A DNA stretch of 64,000 nucleotides from Prevotella fusca JCM 17724 (GCF_001262015.1 NZ_CP012074.1:1074501-1138500); one strand, 5' to 3'. Numbered from the stretch's first letter, positions 1-8,403 are shown. Numbers and translations are program-made. Notes: generated from the sequence alone by a model not told the origin.

Positions 1-189
1 GGACTCGGATGCGACTTCTACCTCCCTTATTTCAAACTGCGTCCAGAGCTGAAGTTCATGTATAGCCTTACTAACAGCCTCGACAAGAACCACGCCAAGA
101 ACCTTCGTGACAAGAACATGCTTATGTACACCAACTCTGTCAACGAAACACGTGCAAAGATGATTGCCCTCACTTTCTACTTTGAATAA
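1..189 (+). CDS. porT: PorT-family outer-membrane protein, 3' end only
   Basis: The frame is open from base 1 and ends at TAA 187-189, so only the last 62 residues are present. The tail has alternating hydrophobic beta-strand character and contains FYLPYFKLRPELKF and a closing strand ALTFYFE ending in an aromatic residue, as outer-membrane barrels do. The pattern of a strand, then a conserved RPELKF strand, then a short-loop NLRD segment fits the PorT barrel family that is required for type IX secretion in Bacteroidota. The family call comes from recognising the C-terminus alone. Another PorT-like (beta-barrel domain) protein remains possible. A 13-bp inverted repeat follows the stop. Confidence 0.55.
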   Translation, partial: GLGCDFYLPYFKLRPELKFMYSLTNSLDKNHAKNLRDKNMLMYTNSVNETRAKMIALTFYFE

Positions 190-249
190 CCCTTAAAACA
201 ACAACCACAGACTAAGGAAAGACCAAGGAAAGTATTTACAGAAACAACT

Positions 250-296
250 AAAATCCATGTGAATTTGAAGTTGAACTCCAAGCTCACATGGATTTT
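250..296 (+). terminator. Hairpin terminator after porT
   Basis: Perfect 13-bp arms AAAATCCATGTGA (250-262) and TCACATGGATTTT (284-296), with partial extra complementarity inside the loop. It lies 60 bp past the porT stop and just before the next promoter. Confidence 0.6.
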
Positions 297-309
297 AAGA
301 TAAAATTAG

Positions 310-317
310 TATCTTTG
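310..317 (+). promoter_or_regulatory. -7 promoter box TATCTTTG
   Basis: Exact match to the Bacteroidota -7 consensus TAnnTTTG, 31 bp before the ATG at 349. No clear -33 TTG box is seen at the usual 19-21 bp spacing. Confidence 0.6.
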
Positions 318-348
318 CAGCATTACAAAACCAAAAACTACACAACGC

Positions 349-681
349 ATGAGAAAATCTATCATCCTAATCATCGCACTGGCAGCAAGTTTGAATATGA
401 GTGCACAAACAGAAGAAAAGCAAGATAGCCTGAACATTCCTGTATATCTTGTAGATGGTGTTGAGGTTCAGAGTATCAATGATATTGACCAGAAGGACAT
501 CATCAGTGTAGATGTAATCAAGAACAGTGACCTCACAAGGCTGTTCTATCCACGTACCGGTGGTATCGTCAGAATTACAACCAAATCAAAGAAGTACTTG
601 AAGCCTATCGTTCAAAAACATCAGGAAGAGACGAAGAAGGCGAAGGACAACAAGAAGTCTGGACAGATTTACATAAGATAA
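349..681 (+). CDS. Small secreted protein with TonB-plug-like segment
   Basis: 110 residues. It starts with a clear signal peptide (MRKSIILIIALAASLNMSAQ, cleavage near residue 20). The mature part contains YLVDGVEV followed by DIISVDVIKNSDLTRLFYPRTGG and IVRITTK. This resembles the short plug-type fold of TonB receptors and carboxypeptidase-like lid domains (VDGvpv ... I.sI.Vlkd ... G.i.ITTK), but without a barrel. The C-terminus is lysine-rich. It is a single gene with its own -7 box and a downstream hairpin. Function is unknown. A periplasmic role is inferred from the signal peptide only. Confidence 0.75.
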   Translation: MRKSIILIIALAASLNMSAQTEEKQDSLNIPVYLVDGVEVQSINDIDQKDIISVDVIKNSDLTRLFYPRTGGIVRITTKSKKYLKPIVQKHQEETKKAKDNKKSGQIYIR

Positions 682-709
682 AGGTCATCACAACCATCTT
701 TAATGACAT

Positions 710-748
710 CCAATAGTAGTTGTAAAAACCACATTTTACAACTATTGG
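710..748 (+). terminator. Hairpin terminator
   Basis: CCAATAGTAGTTGTAAAA (710-727) pairs with TTTTACAACTATTGG (734-748), with one 3-nt bulge in the left arm. It sits 29 bp after the stop of the 110-residue gene. Confidence 0.55.
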
Positions 749-781
749 AATTGCTTCTTATACATCAAAAAGCCTGTAGTT

Positions 782-874
782 CCGAATTATTTTCACGAAT
801 AAAAGAATTTATTTTCATGAAAAGAAATATTTATTTTCATGAAAAGAAATATTTATTTTCATGAAAATAATTTG
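782..874. repeat. TTTTCATGAAAA palindromic element, copy A
   Basis: A 93-bp element bounded by CCGAATTATTTTCA on the left and TGAAAATAATTT on the right (mutual inverted repeats). Inside are about 2.5 tandem copies of a 22-bp unit ATTTTCATGAAAAGAAATATTT, each centred on the palindrome TTTTCATGAAAA. Three similar elements of 91-92 bp occur at 12699, 22074 and 35435. It lies between convergent genes. Confidence 0.85.
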
Positions 875-993
875 AAAAGAACTGCTTTCAATCTCTTCTA
901 TCATCCTCAAGCAGGTTGCATTACAAGTATGAGAACGCTGTACAATACGTATATTCGTATTCCCCAGCAACCTGTCAAAGGACATAAAAGACT

Positions 994-1044
994 GTGGGCT
1001 GCATCAATAAGATTGCCACTGACAACCTTATTGATGCAGCCCAC
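994..1044 (-). terminator. Strong terminator of the nucleotidase pair
   Basis: 18-bp perfect arms (994-1011 and 1027-1044, core GGGCTGCATCAATAAG) and a 15-nt loop. On the minus strand the hairpin is followed by CTTTTATG. It ends the operon whose last stop is at 1078. Confidence 0.8.
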
Positions 1045-1077
1045 ATTAATTCTATATTGGTCTGTCGAACGAAAGAC

Positions 1078-1917
1078 TTACTTTTTCTTCTTTAAATCAA
1101 GCACCAACTTACCTACGAAAATGGCATGCTTGCCGTTCTGGTCATTACCAATCATCTTGCCGTCAAGGTTTTTCACATACTCAAGTTTATTGAAGTAGGT
1201 GTGTGAATGACCGCCAAGAATAAGGTCAAGACCACGCGTGCCTGCCATAACTTCCTCATCGCTGACCCCTTCTATATTCCATCCAAGGTGAGAGATACAA
1301 ATTATAAGGTCACACTTCTTTGCTTTCAGCTCGTTGATAACCTTCTGCGCACAAGCTACAGGGTCGTTATAAACAATAGGACCGTAGTTCTTCTTCACAA
1401 CCAGACCGTCCAACTTTGGACCAAGCCCGAAGACACCGATTTTCAGTCCGTTGCGTTTCAAGATGATGTAGGGTTTAACCAGTTTCTCCAATTCTGTACC
1501 CTTGAAGTCATAATTGGCACAGACAATTGGGAAGTTAGCCTTCTTGAAAAGGCGTACCATATTGTCCAGGCCGAAGTCGAACTCATGATTACCAATCGTA
1601 ACAGCATCATAGTGCATCTGATTCATCAGTCCCACCTCGACATCACCCTTGAACATTGTATAATAAGGTGAGCCCTGCGAGAAGTCGCCACTATCAAAGA
1701 GCAGCAGGTCAGGTTGCTTTGCACGCTCTTCCTTGAGCATGGCAATTCGACGCACAAAACCACCACGACCAGCCTTCATCGTATCGGCAAGGTTAGGATT
1801 GAGCGGATAAATCTGACTATGCGTATCATTGGTATGAAGGATTGTCAGCTGCTTATTCTGTCCGAAAGCGACTACTGCCAAGAGACAGAAAGTAATCAAT
1901 AATATATTTCTTTTCAT
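1078..1917 (-). CDS. Periplasmic metallophosphatase, 5'-nucleotidase catalytic domain
   Basis: 279 residues with a signal peptide (cleavage near residue 19). The calcineurin-like metallophosphoesterase motifs of UshA-type nucleotidases are all present: NDTH (30-33), GDFSQG (77-82), GNHEFD (109-114), HLGW and GGHSH near residues 210 and 237. These supply the two-metal site. The usual UshA C-terminal substrate-binding domain is missing. It is encoded as a separate lipoprotein 20 bp upstream in the same direction. The likely role is dephosphorylation of nucleoside 5'-monophosphates or nucleotide sugars at the cell envelope, together with that partner. Confidence 0.85.
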   Translation of the reverse strand: MKRNILLITFCLLAVVAFGQNKQLTILHTNDTHSQIYPLNPNLADTMKAGRGGFVRRIAMLKEERAKQPDLLLFDSGDFSQGSPYYTMFKGDVEVGLMNQMHYDAVTIGNHEFDFGLDNMVRLFKKANFPIVCANYDFKGTELEKLVKPYIILKRNGLKIGVFGLGPKLDGLVVKKNYGPIVYNDPVACAQKVINELKAKKCDLIICISHLGWNIEGVSDEEVMAGTRGLDLILGGHSHTYFNKLEYVKNLDGKMIGNDQNGKHAIFVGKLVLDLKKKK

Positions 1918-1937
1918 TTTTCTAAGTCGTTAAATGT

Positions 1938-2702
1938 TTATTCCACACGGATACGTCCCTCTTTATGTGCATTGACTATCTTGCCTTGAGCCGTCTGTTC
2001 CTTAAAATAATTCATGATGATGAAACGTGTATTATTGCTACTCTCCTGTGGTGACACAACGCCTGTAGCTGACTTGAAAGCCTCCATCTTGTCATTGCCC
2101 TGCGCCAGATAATCAAGCGTAGAGATGCGGTAAGTTGCCTTCGGGTCGATTTCCTTACCATGCAGACGGGCTGACTTCAGCTTATGGTTACGGGTGAACA
2201 CAAGCTCTACGCCATGACTGACAGCCTCTCCACCAGTGTGTGCCATCTGCGAGAACAGCTCCAGGACTTTCTCGCCTGTAAGCGTCACAAAGCAGATTTT
2301 GTTCTCAAAAGGTGCTATATCAAGCACGTCACCAAATGTAACCTTACCCTTTGAGAGTGCTGCACGAATGCCTCCCATATTGTAAACACCAAAGTCAACT
2401 TTCTCATTATAGTCACGTGCTGCCCATACCATGATGTCTGCCAGCAGGTTTGACAGGTCGCTCTCCGGGCGGTATGCCATCATATCGTGGTCTACTTCGC
2501 CCACAACAGGTCCCATCACCGAGTCAACCTTATGCTTGAAGGGTTCCATAAACTTTGCAGCCTCAGCACTGGGAGCTGCATCATACCGTCTGTCAACCAA
2601 CACACGTGTGCGCTGAATGCCCGATAACTCATAATGCGAAGCACATCCAGTCGCCATGAGCAGTACGGACAATCCAAATAGATAAATCGTTTTCCTATAC
2701 AT
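1938..2702 (-). CDS. 5'-nucleotidase C-terminal-domain lipoprotein
   Basis: 254 residues. The lipobox is LMATGC (Cys20), so it is likely anchored to a membrane. The body matches the 5'-nucleotidase C-terminal domain: SDLSNLLADIMVWAARDYN, GVYNMGGIRAAL, ITFGD-like VTFGDVLDIAPFENK, and YRISTLDYLAQGND. In UshA this domain binds the nucleobase and follows the metallophosphatase domain in one chain. Here it is the first gene of a two-gene operon, with the catalytic domain downstream. This arrangement is known in Bacteroidales. The pair probably acts as one enzyme at the envelope. Confidence 0.85.
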   Translation of the reverse strand: MYRKTIYLFGLSVLLMATGCASHYELSGIQRTRVLVDRRYDAAPSAEAAKFMEPFKHKVDSVMGPVVGEVDHDMMAYRPESDLSNLLADIMVWAARDYNEKVDFGVYNMGGIRAALSKGKVTFGDVLDIAPFENKICFVTLTGEKVLELFSQMAHTGGEAVSHGVELVFTRNHKLKSARLHGKEIDPKATYRISTLDYLAQGNDKMEAFKSATGVVSPQESSNNTRFIIMNYFKEQTAQGKIVNAHKEGRIRVE

Positions 2703-2725
2703 ATTATATTATTATTATTGTTTTG

Positions 2726-2733
2726 CAAAAGTA
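2726..2733 (-). promoter_or_regulatory. -7 promoter box TACTTTTG for the nucleotidase pair
   Basis: Minus-strand match to TAnnTTTG, 24 bp before the ATG at 2702. No convincing -33 box was seen. Confidence 0.5.
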
Positions 2734-2960
2734 AGAAAAAAAAACGAAGAAGTCCATTTCTGTAAGGAAAAAGATGGTATAGGGGAAATATGAACAAAGC
2801 ATCTGATTCTCCATACAAAACGGCTCTTAACATGGGCTTTACGACCACCAGGCAGACAGAAAGTTCAGCCTTACCCTCCCTGCAAAGAGAGAGAGAACGG
2901 GAGCAGCATGACTTCTGCAAGTTCCGTAAAAGAAAGCCTTTCCTTCCTGACAGATAACAA

Positions 2961-2990
2961 AAAAGCCCGGAACCAAAAGTTCCGGACTTT
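2961..2990 (-). terminator. rplS terminator
   Basis: Stem GTCCGGAAC/GTTCCGGGC (2965-2973 with 2979-2987; one mismatch or wobble) and a 5-nt loop. On the minus strand it is followed by a run of T. It lies 24 bp after the rplS stop. Confidence 0.8.
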
Positions 2991-3013
2991 TATTTTCTTG
3001 GATTTCCAAGGGA

Positions 3014-3376
3014 TTACTTCGCAGCAGCAACAGTTCTTTTCTCCTTGATGCGTGCAGCCTTACCTGTGAGTTTGCGCAGGTAGTAGAGTTTCGTACGACG
3101 AACCTTACCATGCTTGTTCACCTCGATAGAATCGATGTTTGGTGACTCCAATGGGAAGATACGCTCAACACCTACGGTGCCAGACATCTTACGAACAGTG
3201 AAACGCTTCTTCTCACCATGACCAGAAATCTTGATAACTACGCCACGGTAGAGCTGAATACGATGCTTGTTACCCTCGACGATTTTGTAAGCGACAGTGA
3301 TAGTGTCACCAGCCTTGAACTCTGGGAACTGTTTGCCGGTTGCAAATGCTTCTTCAGCAACTTTAATTAAATCCAT
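3014..3376 (-). CDS. rplS: 50S ribosomal protein L19
   Basis: 120 residues, the normal length for L19. Family signatures visible are [18 protein letters not shown], the [10 protein letters not shown] strand, the [21 protein letters not shown] segment and the basic end [23 protein letters not shown]19 sits at the 30S-50S interface. It is a single-gene transcript with its own promoter and terminator. The leader is about 85 nt and contains a short GC-rich inverted repeat (GCGGTTACGCCGAAAAGCGG), which might matter for regulation but matches no leader motif I can name. Confidence 0.97.
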   Translation of the reverse strand: MDLIKVAEEAFATGKQFPEFKAGDTITVAYKIVEGNKHRIQLYRGVVIKISGHGEKKRFTVRKMSGTVGVERIFPLESPNIDSIEVNKHGKVRRTKLYYLRKLTGKAARIKEKRTVAAAK

Positions 3377-3462
3377 TTTTTGTTAATTAAATATTGTTTG
3401 TCGTTCCAACGTAACGTAATCCATGACTCTTCCACGATCAGCGGTTACGCCGAAAAGCGGTG

Positions 3463-3493
3463 CAAAGTTACTGCTTTTTTCTGAACCGACAAA
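3463..3493 (-). promoter_or_regulatory. rplS promoter, TTTG-19-TAACTTTG
   Basis: The minus strand shows TTTG (3493-3490), a 19-bp spacer and TAACTTTG (3470-3463). This is the best match in the window to the complete Bacteroidota -33/-7 promoter. Confidence 0.7.
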
Positions 3494-3507
3494 GTAATTC
3501 TGCGCTT

Positions 3508-4242
3508 TTATTTCTTCTTTGTACCCAACAGATTAGCAATCTCCTTCTTGGCTTTTGCCATCTGTTTCTGGAAAGCTTCTGATGCGTGAACGGCTGCATA
3601 GCCTACACTTGCGCAAAGGCGACCTGCGTCAACATCGCTCTGATAATGATAACCACAGATAACTCGGCTTTGACCATATTCGTAAGCGCGGGTCATAATC
3701 TCATTGCCACGTGCCGGGTTCAGCTCTGTCAGTGTAAGACCGAAGATCCATCCACGGCAAGTATGGCCAGAAGGGTATGAACCATTGTTAATCAACTCTG
3801 CTTCGAACTGTGGCTGGAGAGTATGCTCATGGAACTGTGCGAAAGGACGCTTACGCATATACTTTGCCTTTGCACGGTCTACAGCATGGTTACCATCCAT
3901 ACCAATCATGCAGATAAGTTTGTAAGTTTCTGGTGTCTTCTCTGGTGTGATAAGCATACCGAAAGCTGGCGCAAAGCCTACGAGAACTGAGTCAACATCA
4001 AAGTATGCATCGAACTTAGCCTGATCAGCACGTTCCTTATTCTCTCTCATCTTGCGACCCCACCAGTACTGACGGAAGTCATAATCAAAGTGGAAAGATG
4101 CTGTGTCGGGAGGTGCTGGAAGATAGATACCTGCGTCTGGCATGTCTGCCTCTGGGATGAATGACTGATTTTTGTAATCCTGAGCATTTACGGTCATGCA
4201 GATAAAGAGCATGATGACATTGATTAATAAACTTTTCTTCAT
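3508..4242 (-). CDS. phoN: Class A nonspecific acid phosphatase (PhoN/PAP2 family)
   Basis: 244 residues with a signal peptide (MKKSLLINVIMLFICMTVNA). It has the complete three-part PAP2 active-site signature: KX6RP (Lys125, Arg132-Pro133), PSGH (157-160) and SRX5HX3D (Ser192-Arg193, His199, Asp203). The length and order match class A bacterial acid phosphatases, which release phosphate from many organic phosphomonoesters in the periplasm. It lies 57 bp after the sugar permease in the same direction and may be the last gene of the ribokinase-permease transcript. A separate promoter was not recognised. The nearby 5'-nucleotidase pair and ribokinase fit nucleotide scavenging (inference). Confidence 0.9.
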   Translation of the reverse strand: MKKSLLINVIMLFICMTVNAQDYKNQSFIPEADMPDAGIYLPAPPDTASFHFDYDFRQYWWGRKMRENKERADQAKFDAYFDVDSVLVGFAPAFGMLITPEKTPETYKLICMIGMDGNHAVDRAKAKYMRKRPFAQFHEHTLQPQFEAELINNGSYPSGHTCRGWIFGLTLTELNPARGNEIMTRAYEYGQSRVICGYHYQSDVDAGRLCASVGYAAVHASEAFQKQMAKAKKEIANLLGTKKK

Positions 4243-4299
4243 AATAGTAATGTTTTAAATAATTTGATAAGTTATTTTAAATGAAGTTATATTCCTTGT

Positions 4300-5313
4300 T
4301 TAGTTTCCTCCAGCTGCAACGATAAAAGCTAATCCTGTGAGGAAGAAGATGAACATTAAAGCCAGCAGTCGGGTAACAGACTTGCCGCAACCTTTGAACT
4401 CCCGCCATATCAATACGCCCCACAGGGCTGCGATCATAGGAGCTCCCTGACCCAAGGCGTAGGAGATAGCTGCACCCGCCTTGCCTGCCGCAATGTAACT
4501 GAGAAGCGTTCCCAAGCCCCATACAACACCACCAAAGATGCCCACACTGTGTGTAGAAACTGAGCCTTTGAAGTATTCCTTGTAGCTTACAGGCGCACCT
4601 TCTACTGGACGACGCATAGCAATGGTATTGAAGAGGAGGTTGCTTATCACTATACCGAGCGAGAAGAGGAAGAATGCTGTATAAGGCGTTGCTTTGCCCG
4701 GCTCTGGTGAAACGAAGTTGTCAAGGTCCATCGCTGCAGCAACGAAACGATAGAAGAAGGACATCAGAACGCCTGAAAACATGGCAAGGAGGATTCCTTT
4801 ACGGCTGCGCCGCTTGTCAACAGTCGACTTGTTTCCTTTCCCGGCAGATGCCAGACCATTGAGTATAAGTGCGATGATGATAAGTCCGACGCCACAGAAG
4901 ATAAGCGTGGGGTCACCTTTTGGCGCACCAAAGTAGTTGATGAATACACCCAAGACCAATGCCAGACCCACACCAAGGGGGAAGGCTACGGACATACCTG
5001 CAATACTTGTGGAAGCAGACAGGAGGATATTTGAACCATTGAAGATTATACCACCAATGACAGCTGATACAACAACGGCTGTTGAAACCTGTCCTAAATC
5101 AGCAAGGAAAGGACGTCCATGCTGTCCAAAACTGCCTAAGGTAAGTCCCATAATAATGGAAAACAGGAAGATACCGATGACATAATCCCAGTAGTAAAGC
5201 TCATAACGCCATGACTTTCCTGCAAGTTTCAGGGTGTTACCCCATGAACCCCAACAGAACATAGTCACGATGCAGAGTATGATGGCTAACGAATAGCTGT
5301 TTACAATAAACAT
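4300..5313 (-). CDS. GRP/RbsU-type sugar permease
   Basis: 337 residues with about ten hydrophobic helices, including paired DMT-like halves. The N-terminal WGSWGNTLKL, the GGIIFNGSNILLSASTSIAGMSVAFPLGVGLAL stretch and GQGAPMIAALWGVLIWREFKG near the end are features of the glucose/ribose porter (GRP) family in the drug/metabolite transporter superfamily. Bacteroidota databases often call this family multidrug DMT transporter, but the position directly downstream of ribokinase and next to a LacI regulator argues for a pentose or nucleoside-sugar substrate, most simply ribose. Substrate is inferred from context. Confidence 0.75.
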   Translation of the reverse strand: MFIVNSYSLAIILCIVTMFCWGSWGNTLKLAGKSWRYELYYWDYVIGIFLFSIIMGLTLGSFGQHGRPFLADLGQVSTAVVVSAVIGGIIFNGSNILLSASTSIAGMSVAFPLGVGLALVLGVFINYFGAPKGDPTLIFCGVGLIIIALILNGLASAGKGNKSTVDKRRSRKGILLAMFSGVLMSFFYRFVAAAMDLDNFVSPEPGKATPYTAFFLFSLGIVISNLLFNTIAMRRPVEGAPVSYKEYFKGSVSTHSVGIFGGVVWGLGTLLSYIAAGKAGAAISYALGQGAPMIAALWGVLIWREFKGCGKSVTRLLALMFIFFLTGLAFIVAAGGN

Positions 5314-5388
5314 AATGAATAGGTTTTATTTTCAGATAGTTATCTTATTTATCTTATATTTCTTTCCTGACAGTTACCTTTATTCTTC

Positions 5389-6300
5389 TTACATTTCCAG
5401 TTCCTTTCGTTGTGGAATAGAGAGCTGTGCGCCTTTGCGTGTGACCGAAACAGACGAGGCTTTGTTGCCAAATCGGATAGCAGCTTCAATGTCTTTCCCC
5501 TCTGACAGGGCTACACAGAGCGCACCACAGAAGGTATCACCGGCTGCTGTTGTGTCTATAGCTTTCACCTTGAAGGCTGGAACCATAATCATTTTGCCAT
5601 CTACTTTGGCAATAGCACCTTTTGACCCAACGGTAATGATGACGTTCTTTACACCCATTCCCTGTATTACACTGATAGCTTCCATCGCTGTACTTTCATC
5701 CTTTATCTCGACACCCGAGATACTGCTGGCTTCAGTTTCATTGGGAATAAGCAGGTCAATATTCTCCAGCAATTCATGTGGCAGAGGAGATGCTGGGGCT
5801 GGGTTGAGAACCGTAAACGCTCCGTGCTTCTTTCCCAGCTTTGCAGCCTCAGTAAGGGCAGCAACAGGTGTTTCCAGCTGCATGAGTACCGTTCCGGCTT
5901 CGGCAATGACCTCCTCGGAATCCCTCACATCGTCAGCTGTCAGTTGTCCGTTAGCCCCGGCATTTACAATAATACTGTTCTCTCCGCTTGGTATGGTCGT
6001 AATAAGCGCCACACCAGTTGATGTCTTTTGAGTCGTATAGAGGTGGCTGACATTAATACCTTCCGATTCCAGATTGGAAATGATGGAAGTTCCGAAGTTG
6101 TCATTTCCCACCTTACCTATAAAGATGGTCTGTCCTCCCATTCGTGCTGCGGCAACAGCCTGATTGGCTCCTTTACCGCCAAAGTTGGTCATGAAGTTTG
6201 TTCCCATGAGCGTTTCCCCTGGAAGTGGGAAGTGGTCAGCACTGATTACCATATCGGTATTGGCACTGCCTACAATGACAATTTTCTTCTTATTATTCAT
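5389..6300 (-). CDS. rbsK: Ribokinase
   Basis: 303 residues, a normal ribokinase length. Visible PfkB-family signatures are GSANTDMVI at the start, NFGGKGANQAVAAARMGG near residue 40, NPAPA, PNETEA and the C-terminal anion-hole motif DTTAAGDTF (249-257; Asp255 is the expected catalytic base). It phosphorylates D-ribose to ribose 5-phosphate, feeding the pentose phosphate pathway and PRPP. It is first in a minus-strand unit with the permease (75 bp downstream) and divergent from the LacI regulator, which probably controls both. Confidence 0.92.
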   Translation of the reverse strand: MNNKKKIVIVGSANTDMVISADHFPLPGETLMGTNFMTNFGGKGANQAVAAARMGGQTIFIGKVGNDNFGTSIISNLESEGINVSHLYTTQKTSTGVALITTIPSGENSIIVNAGANGQLTADDVRDSEEVIAEAGTVLMQLETPVAALTEAAKLGKKHGAFTVLNPAPASPLPHELLENIDLLIPNETEASSISGVEIKDESTAMEAISVIQGMGVKNVIITVGSKGAIAKVDGKMIMVPAFKVKAIDTTAAGDTFCGALCVALSEGKDIEAAIRFGNKASSVSVTRKGAQLSIPQRKELEM

Positions 6301-6335
6301 ATTCTTGTTTTTGGTTAGTTATGCTGTTGGTTTTG

Positions 6336-6343
6336 CAAAAATA
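6336..6343 (-). promoter_or_regulatory. -7 promoter box TATTTTTG for rbsK
   Basis: Minus-strand TAnnTTTG match 36 bp before the rbsK ATG, in the 134-bp space shared with the divergent regulator. The overlapping TTTTGCAAAA palindrome (6331-6340) could be an operator, but the same word accompanies other -7 boxes here, so I do not claim it. Confidence 0.5.
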
Positions 6344-6434
6344 GATATTTCCTTTATTCTTTTCAAAGATTCGCCTTTCTTTTTTGACTCTTCAAAAAAA
6401 TATCGTAAATTAGCAGCATAAAATCTGTTGAACA

Positions 6435-7454
6435 ATGAGAAAAATTACGTTGGCTTATTTAGCAAAAATTGTTGGCTATTCCAAGACGACCGTATCACGT
6501 GTATTGAGCGGAAAGGGCGATAAATACAGGATTTCAATGGATGCACAGAAACTGATTATGTCAGTTGCCGAGCAGGAAAACTTCAAGCCAAAAACCGTTG
6601 CGCAATCTTTGCGCAACAAATTAAGCTGTAGTATCGCTCTTGTTGTTCCACAGATAAGTAATCCCTTCTTTGCAGAGCTTGCCAGTGCCACCCTTGCCGA
6701 GGCACAGAAGTATGACTACTCTGTCATGATTCTGGACACGCAGGAGAATGTCGACCTGGAAGAACGTGAGGTACGGAATGCCATCAAACGCGGTGTAGAC
6801 GGTATAATCCTCGTTCCTTGCGGAAATGATCCGGGCTATCTGGAAGATATGGCACGACAGATTCCACTCATTCTGGCAGACCGTTACTTCCCGTCTTCCT
6901 CCATCTCCTATATCTCAACCAATAATTATGATGGTGCTTACCAGATGATGAAGCATCTGCTGGAACAGGGGCATCGTGATGTGCTTTGCATCCAAGGCTC
7001 AACAGCATCCGTTACCTCAAAGGAACGTATCAGAGGATGCCAGCAGGCTGTGAAGGACTTCGGAGCAAAATGTAACCTCCACGTTAAGGGTAATGCCTAC
7101 TCCGTTGAGAACGGATATGTGGGGACTCGCATTGGCATAACCTACCAGCCTCGTCCCACGGCCGTCTTTGCCATGAGTTCCACCATTCTTCTTGGTGCCG
7201 TACAGGCATTGACAGAACAGCATGTCCGTGTCCCAGAAGAAATGTCATTAGTGAGTTTTGACAACAATCAATACATGGATTTTCTCAATCCACCCATCAC
7301 CCGTGTCAGCCAGCCCATCACCCGCATTGGGCAGACAGCAATGAAGATACTCTATGACTGCATCTGCAGTGGCAGGAAACCCTCCTCACAGATATTGATG
7401 ACGCCCACGATTGTCAAACGCAATTCAGTTTCACAGAATAGCACGAAAACATAA
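6435..7454 (+). CDS. LacI-family transcriptional regulator (RbsR-like)
   Basis: 339 residues. The N-terminal helix-turn-helix (ITLAYLAKIVGYSKTTVSRVL, residues 4-24) is followed by the hinge helix region KPKTVAQSLRNK. A periplasmic-binding-protein-like effector domain follows, containing IALVVPQISNPFFAEL, VDGIILVP, and the terminal PITRVSQPITRIGQTAMKIL typical of the family. Its position opposite ribokinase and a sugar permease makes it the likely ribose-responsive repressor of that unit. Target operators were not identified by eye. An imperfect box TAAATTAG lies 25 bp upstream and may be its promoter. Confidence 0.88.
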   Translation: MRKITLAYLAKIVGYSKTTVSRVLSGKGDKYRISMDAQKLIMSVAEQENFKPKTVAQSLRNKLSCSIALVVPQISNPFFAELASATLAEAQKYDYSVMILDTQENVDLEEREVRNAIKRGVDGIILVPCGNDPGYLEDMARQIPLILADRYFPSSSISYISTNNYDGAYQMMKHLLEQGHRDVLCIQGSTASVTSKERIRGCQQAVKDFGAKCNLHVKGNAYSVENGYVGTRIGITYQPRPTAVFAMSSTILLGAVQALTEQHVRVPEEMSLVSFDNNQYMDFLNPPITRVSQPITRIGQTAMKILYDCICSGRKPSSQILMTPTIVKRNSVSQNSTKT

Positions 7455-7504
7455 GTGGGACTTTCTTAAAGAATGTAATAAAAATTCATTACACACAAAA
7501 GCTA

Positions 7505-7655
7505 CTGACGCTTAATTGCACCCCAACTAAGCCTTGATTGGCGTCTAAAAGATGCTTAATTGAAGTCTTACTAAGGCTTAATTGAAGTACAATCAAGCAC
7601 CTTTTCTTACCCCATCTCACAACACACTGATGCGCTGATAGTTGCAGATGCGGTT
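7505..7655. repeat. CTTAATTGAAG-type dispersed repeat, copy 1 (forward)
   Basis: The 3' flank of the LacI gene holds clustered words GCTTAATTGAAG, ACTAAGGCTTAATTGAAG and CAATCAAGCACCTTTTCTT, then a less conserved tail with CTGATAGTTGCAGATGCGG. The same order occurs at 43209-43352, and its reverse complement at 29519 and 52748. It is non-coding, and no terminal inverted repeats or transposase are present. Confidence 0.8.
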
Positions 7656-7858
7656 TTCAAGCACGGTTTCTTATATTTCAAGCCATGCCATACAATAATT
7701 TATGTAAAGAAAAATCACAGCTAAAACATAAGAAACAAAGCCGATACCGTTCGCATGGGGTCTGGAAGAAGGAACGCCACAATCATCCCCCACTGCCTTC
7801 AATGAGCAGTCGTATGTACTGTTTACCAGCTTTCCTCACTCCTCACATCTACAGATTT

Positions 7859-8143
7859 TCAATCTTCATAATTCAGCTTTGCATCGCTCTCACCATGCAA
7901 AGCAGCATTTAAATCCTTCCAGTTCTGGAAGCCGGCAAAGAGAGCCAACCTGTCTAATGTCTTCTTAGACGGTTTCTCCTTTCCCGTGAAATAGCCAATC
8001 AACTTCTTTAATGATGCTGACTCCAAATGAATATGGTGAAGTGCTAACCTACCAGACAATCTCTCCAAATCAGAAGCCAGTTCTTTGCGTACATGCGTCT
8101 TCTGCCCAAGCTCCTCAATAATGGTCCTAAACTTCTTTTTCAT
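7859..8143 (-). CDS. Small conserved-looking hypothetical protein
   Basis: 94 residues, no signal peptide, highly charged and predicted helical. The C-terminal half (SLKKLIGYFTGKEKPSKKTLDRLALFAGF, then QNWKDLNAALHGE) looks like a small helical bundle such as an HTH-like or adaptor fold. I recognise no family. Support for reality: a good -7 box (TACTTTTG) 32 bp upstream of the ATG and an unbroken, well-composed frame. It is monocistronic, and its stop faces repeat copy 1. Confidence 0.7.
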   Translation of the reverse strand: MKKKFRTIIEELGQKTHVRKELASDLERLSGRLALHHIHLESASLKKLIGYFTGKEKPSKKTLDRLALFAGFQNWKDLNAALHGESDAKLNYED

Positions 8144-8174
8144 ACCTCATTTTTCAACATATACTAACGTGATG

Positions 8175-8182
8175 CAAAAGTA
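8175..8182 (-). promoter_or_regulatory. -7 promoter box TACTTTTG
   Basis: Minus-strand TAnnTTTG match upstream of the 94-residue gene. Confidence 0.5.
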
Positions 8183-8403
8183 ATAAAAGATTAGATAATT
8201 AAGTAATATCCAATGGCTTTTCTTAATGCCCCGACTGTTAATTAACATTTCACACACGAAGTGTCGGACAGAAACACACAAGCACCCCCTACTTATGCGA
8301 TAAGGATAGTACACACATAGAGAACGCTATCCGCAAAATCATAAATAATCAAAAATAGCGTTGAAAGTCGTTTAAAAGAAATAATATATAACACTAAAAT
8401 GAT

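Noticed and set aside
839..1198. Plus-strand open frame across repeat copy A and the nucleotidase 3' end
   Set aside because: It runs through a palindromic repeat and a strong terminator hairpin and overlaps the metallophosphatase gene antisense.
4243..4299. Separate promoter for phoN
   Set aside because: No TAnnTTTG box with acceptable position was seen. Readthrough from the permease is simpler.
6331..6340. TTTTGCAAAA palindrome as a LacI-family operator
   Set aside because: The same word accompanies the -7 box at 2721-2730 with no regulator, so it is probably part of the promoter.
7685..7912. Plus-strand frame of 75 codons
   Set aside because: It overlaps the better supported 94-residue minus-strand gene, and its composition is not protein-like.
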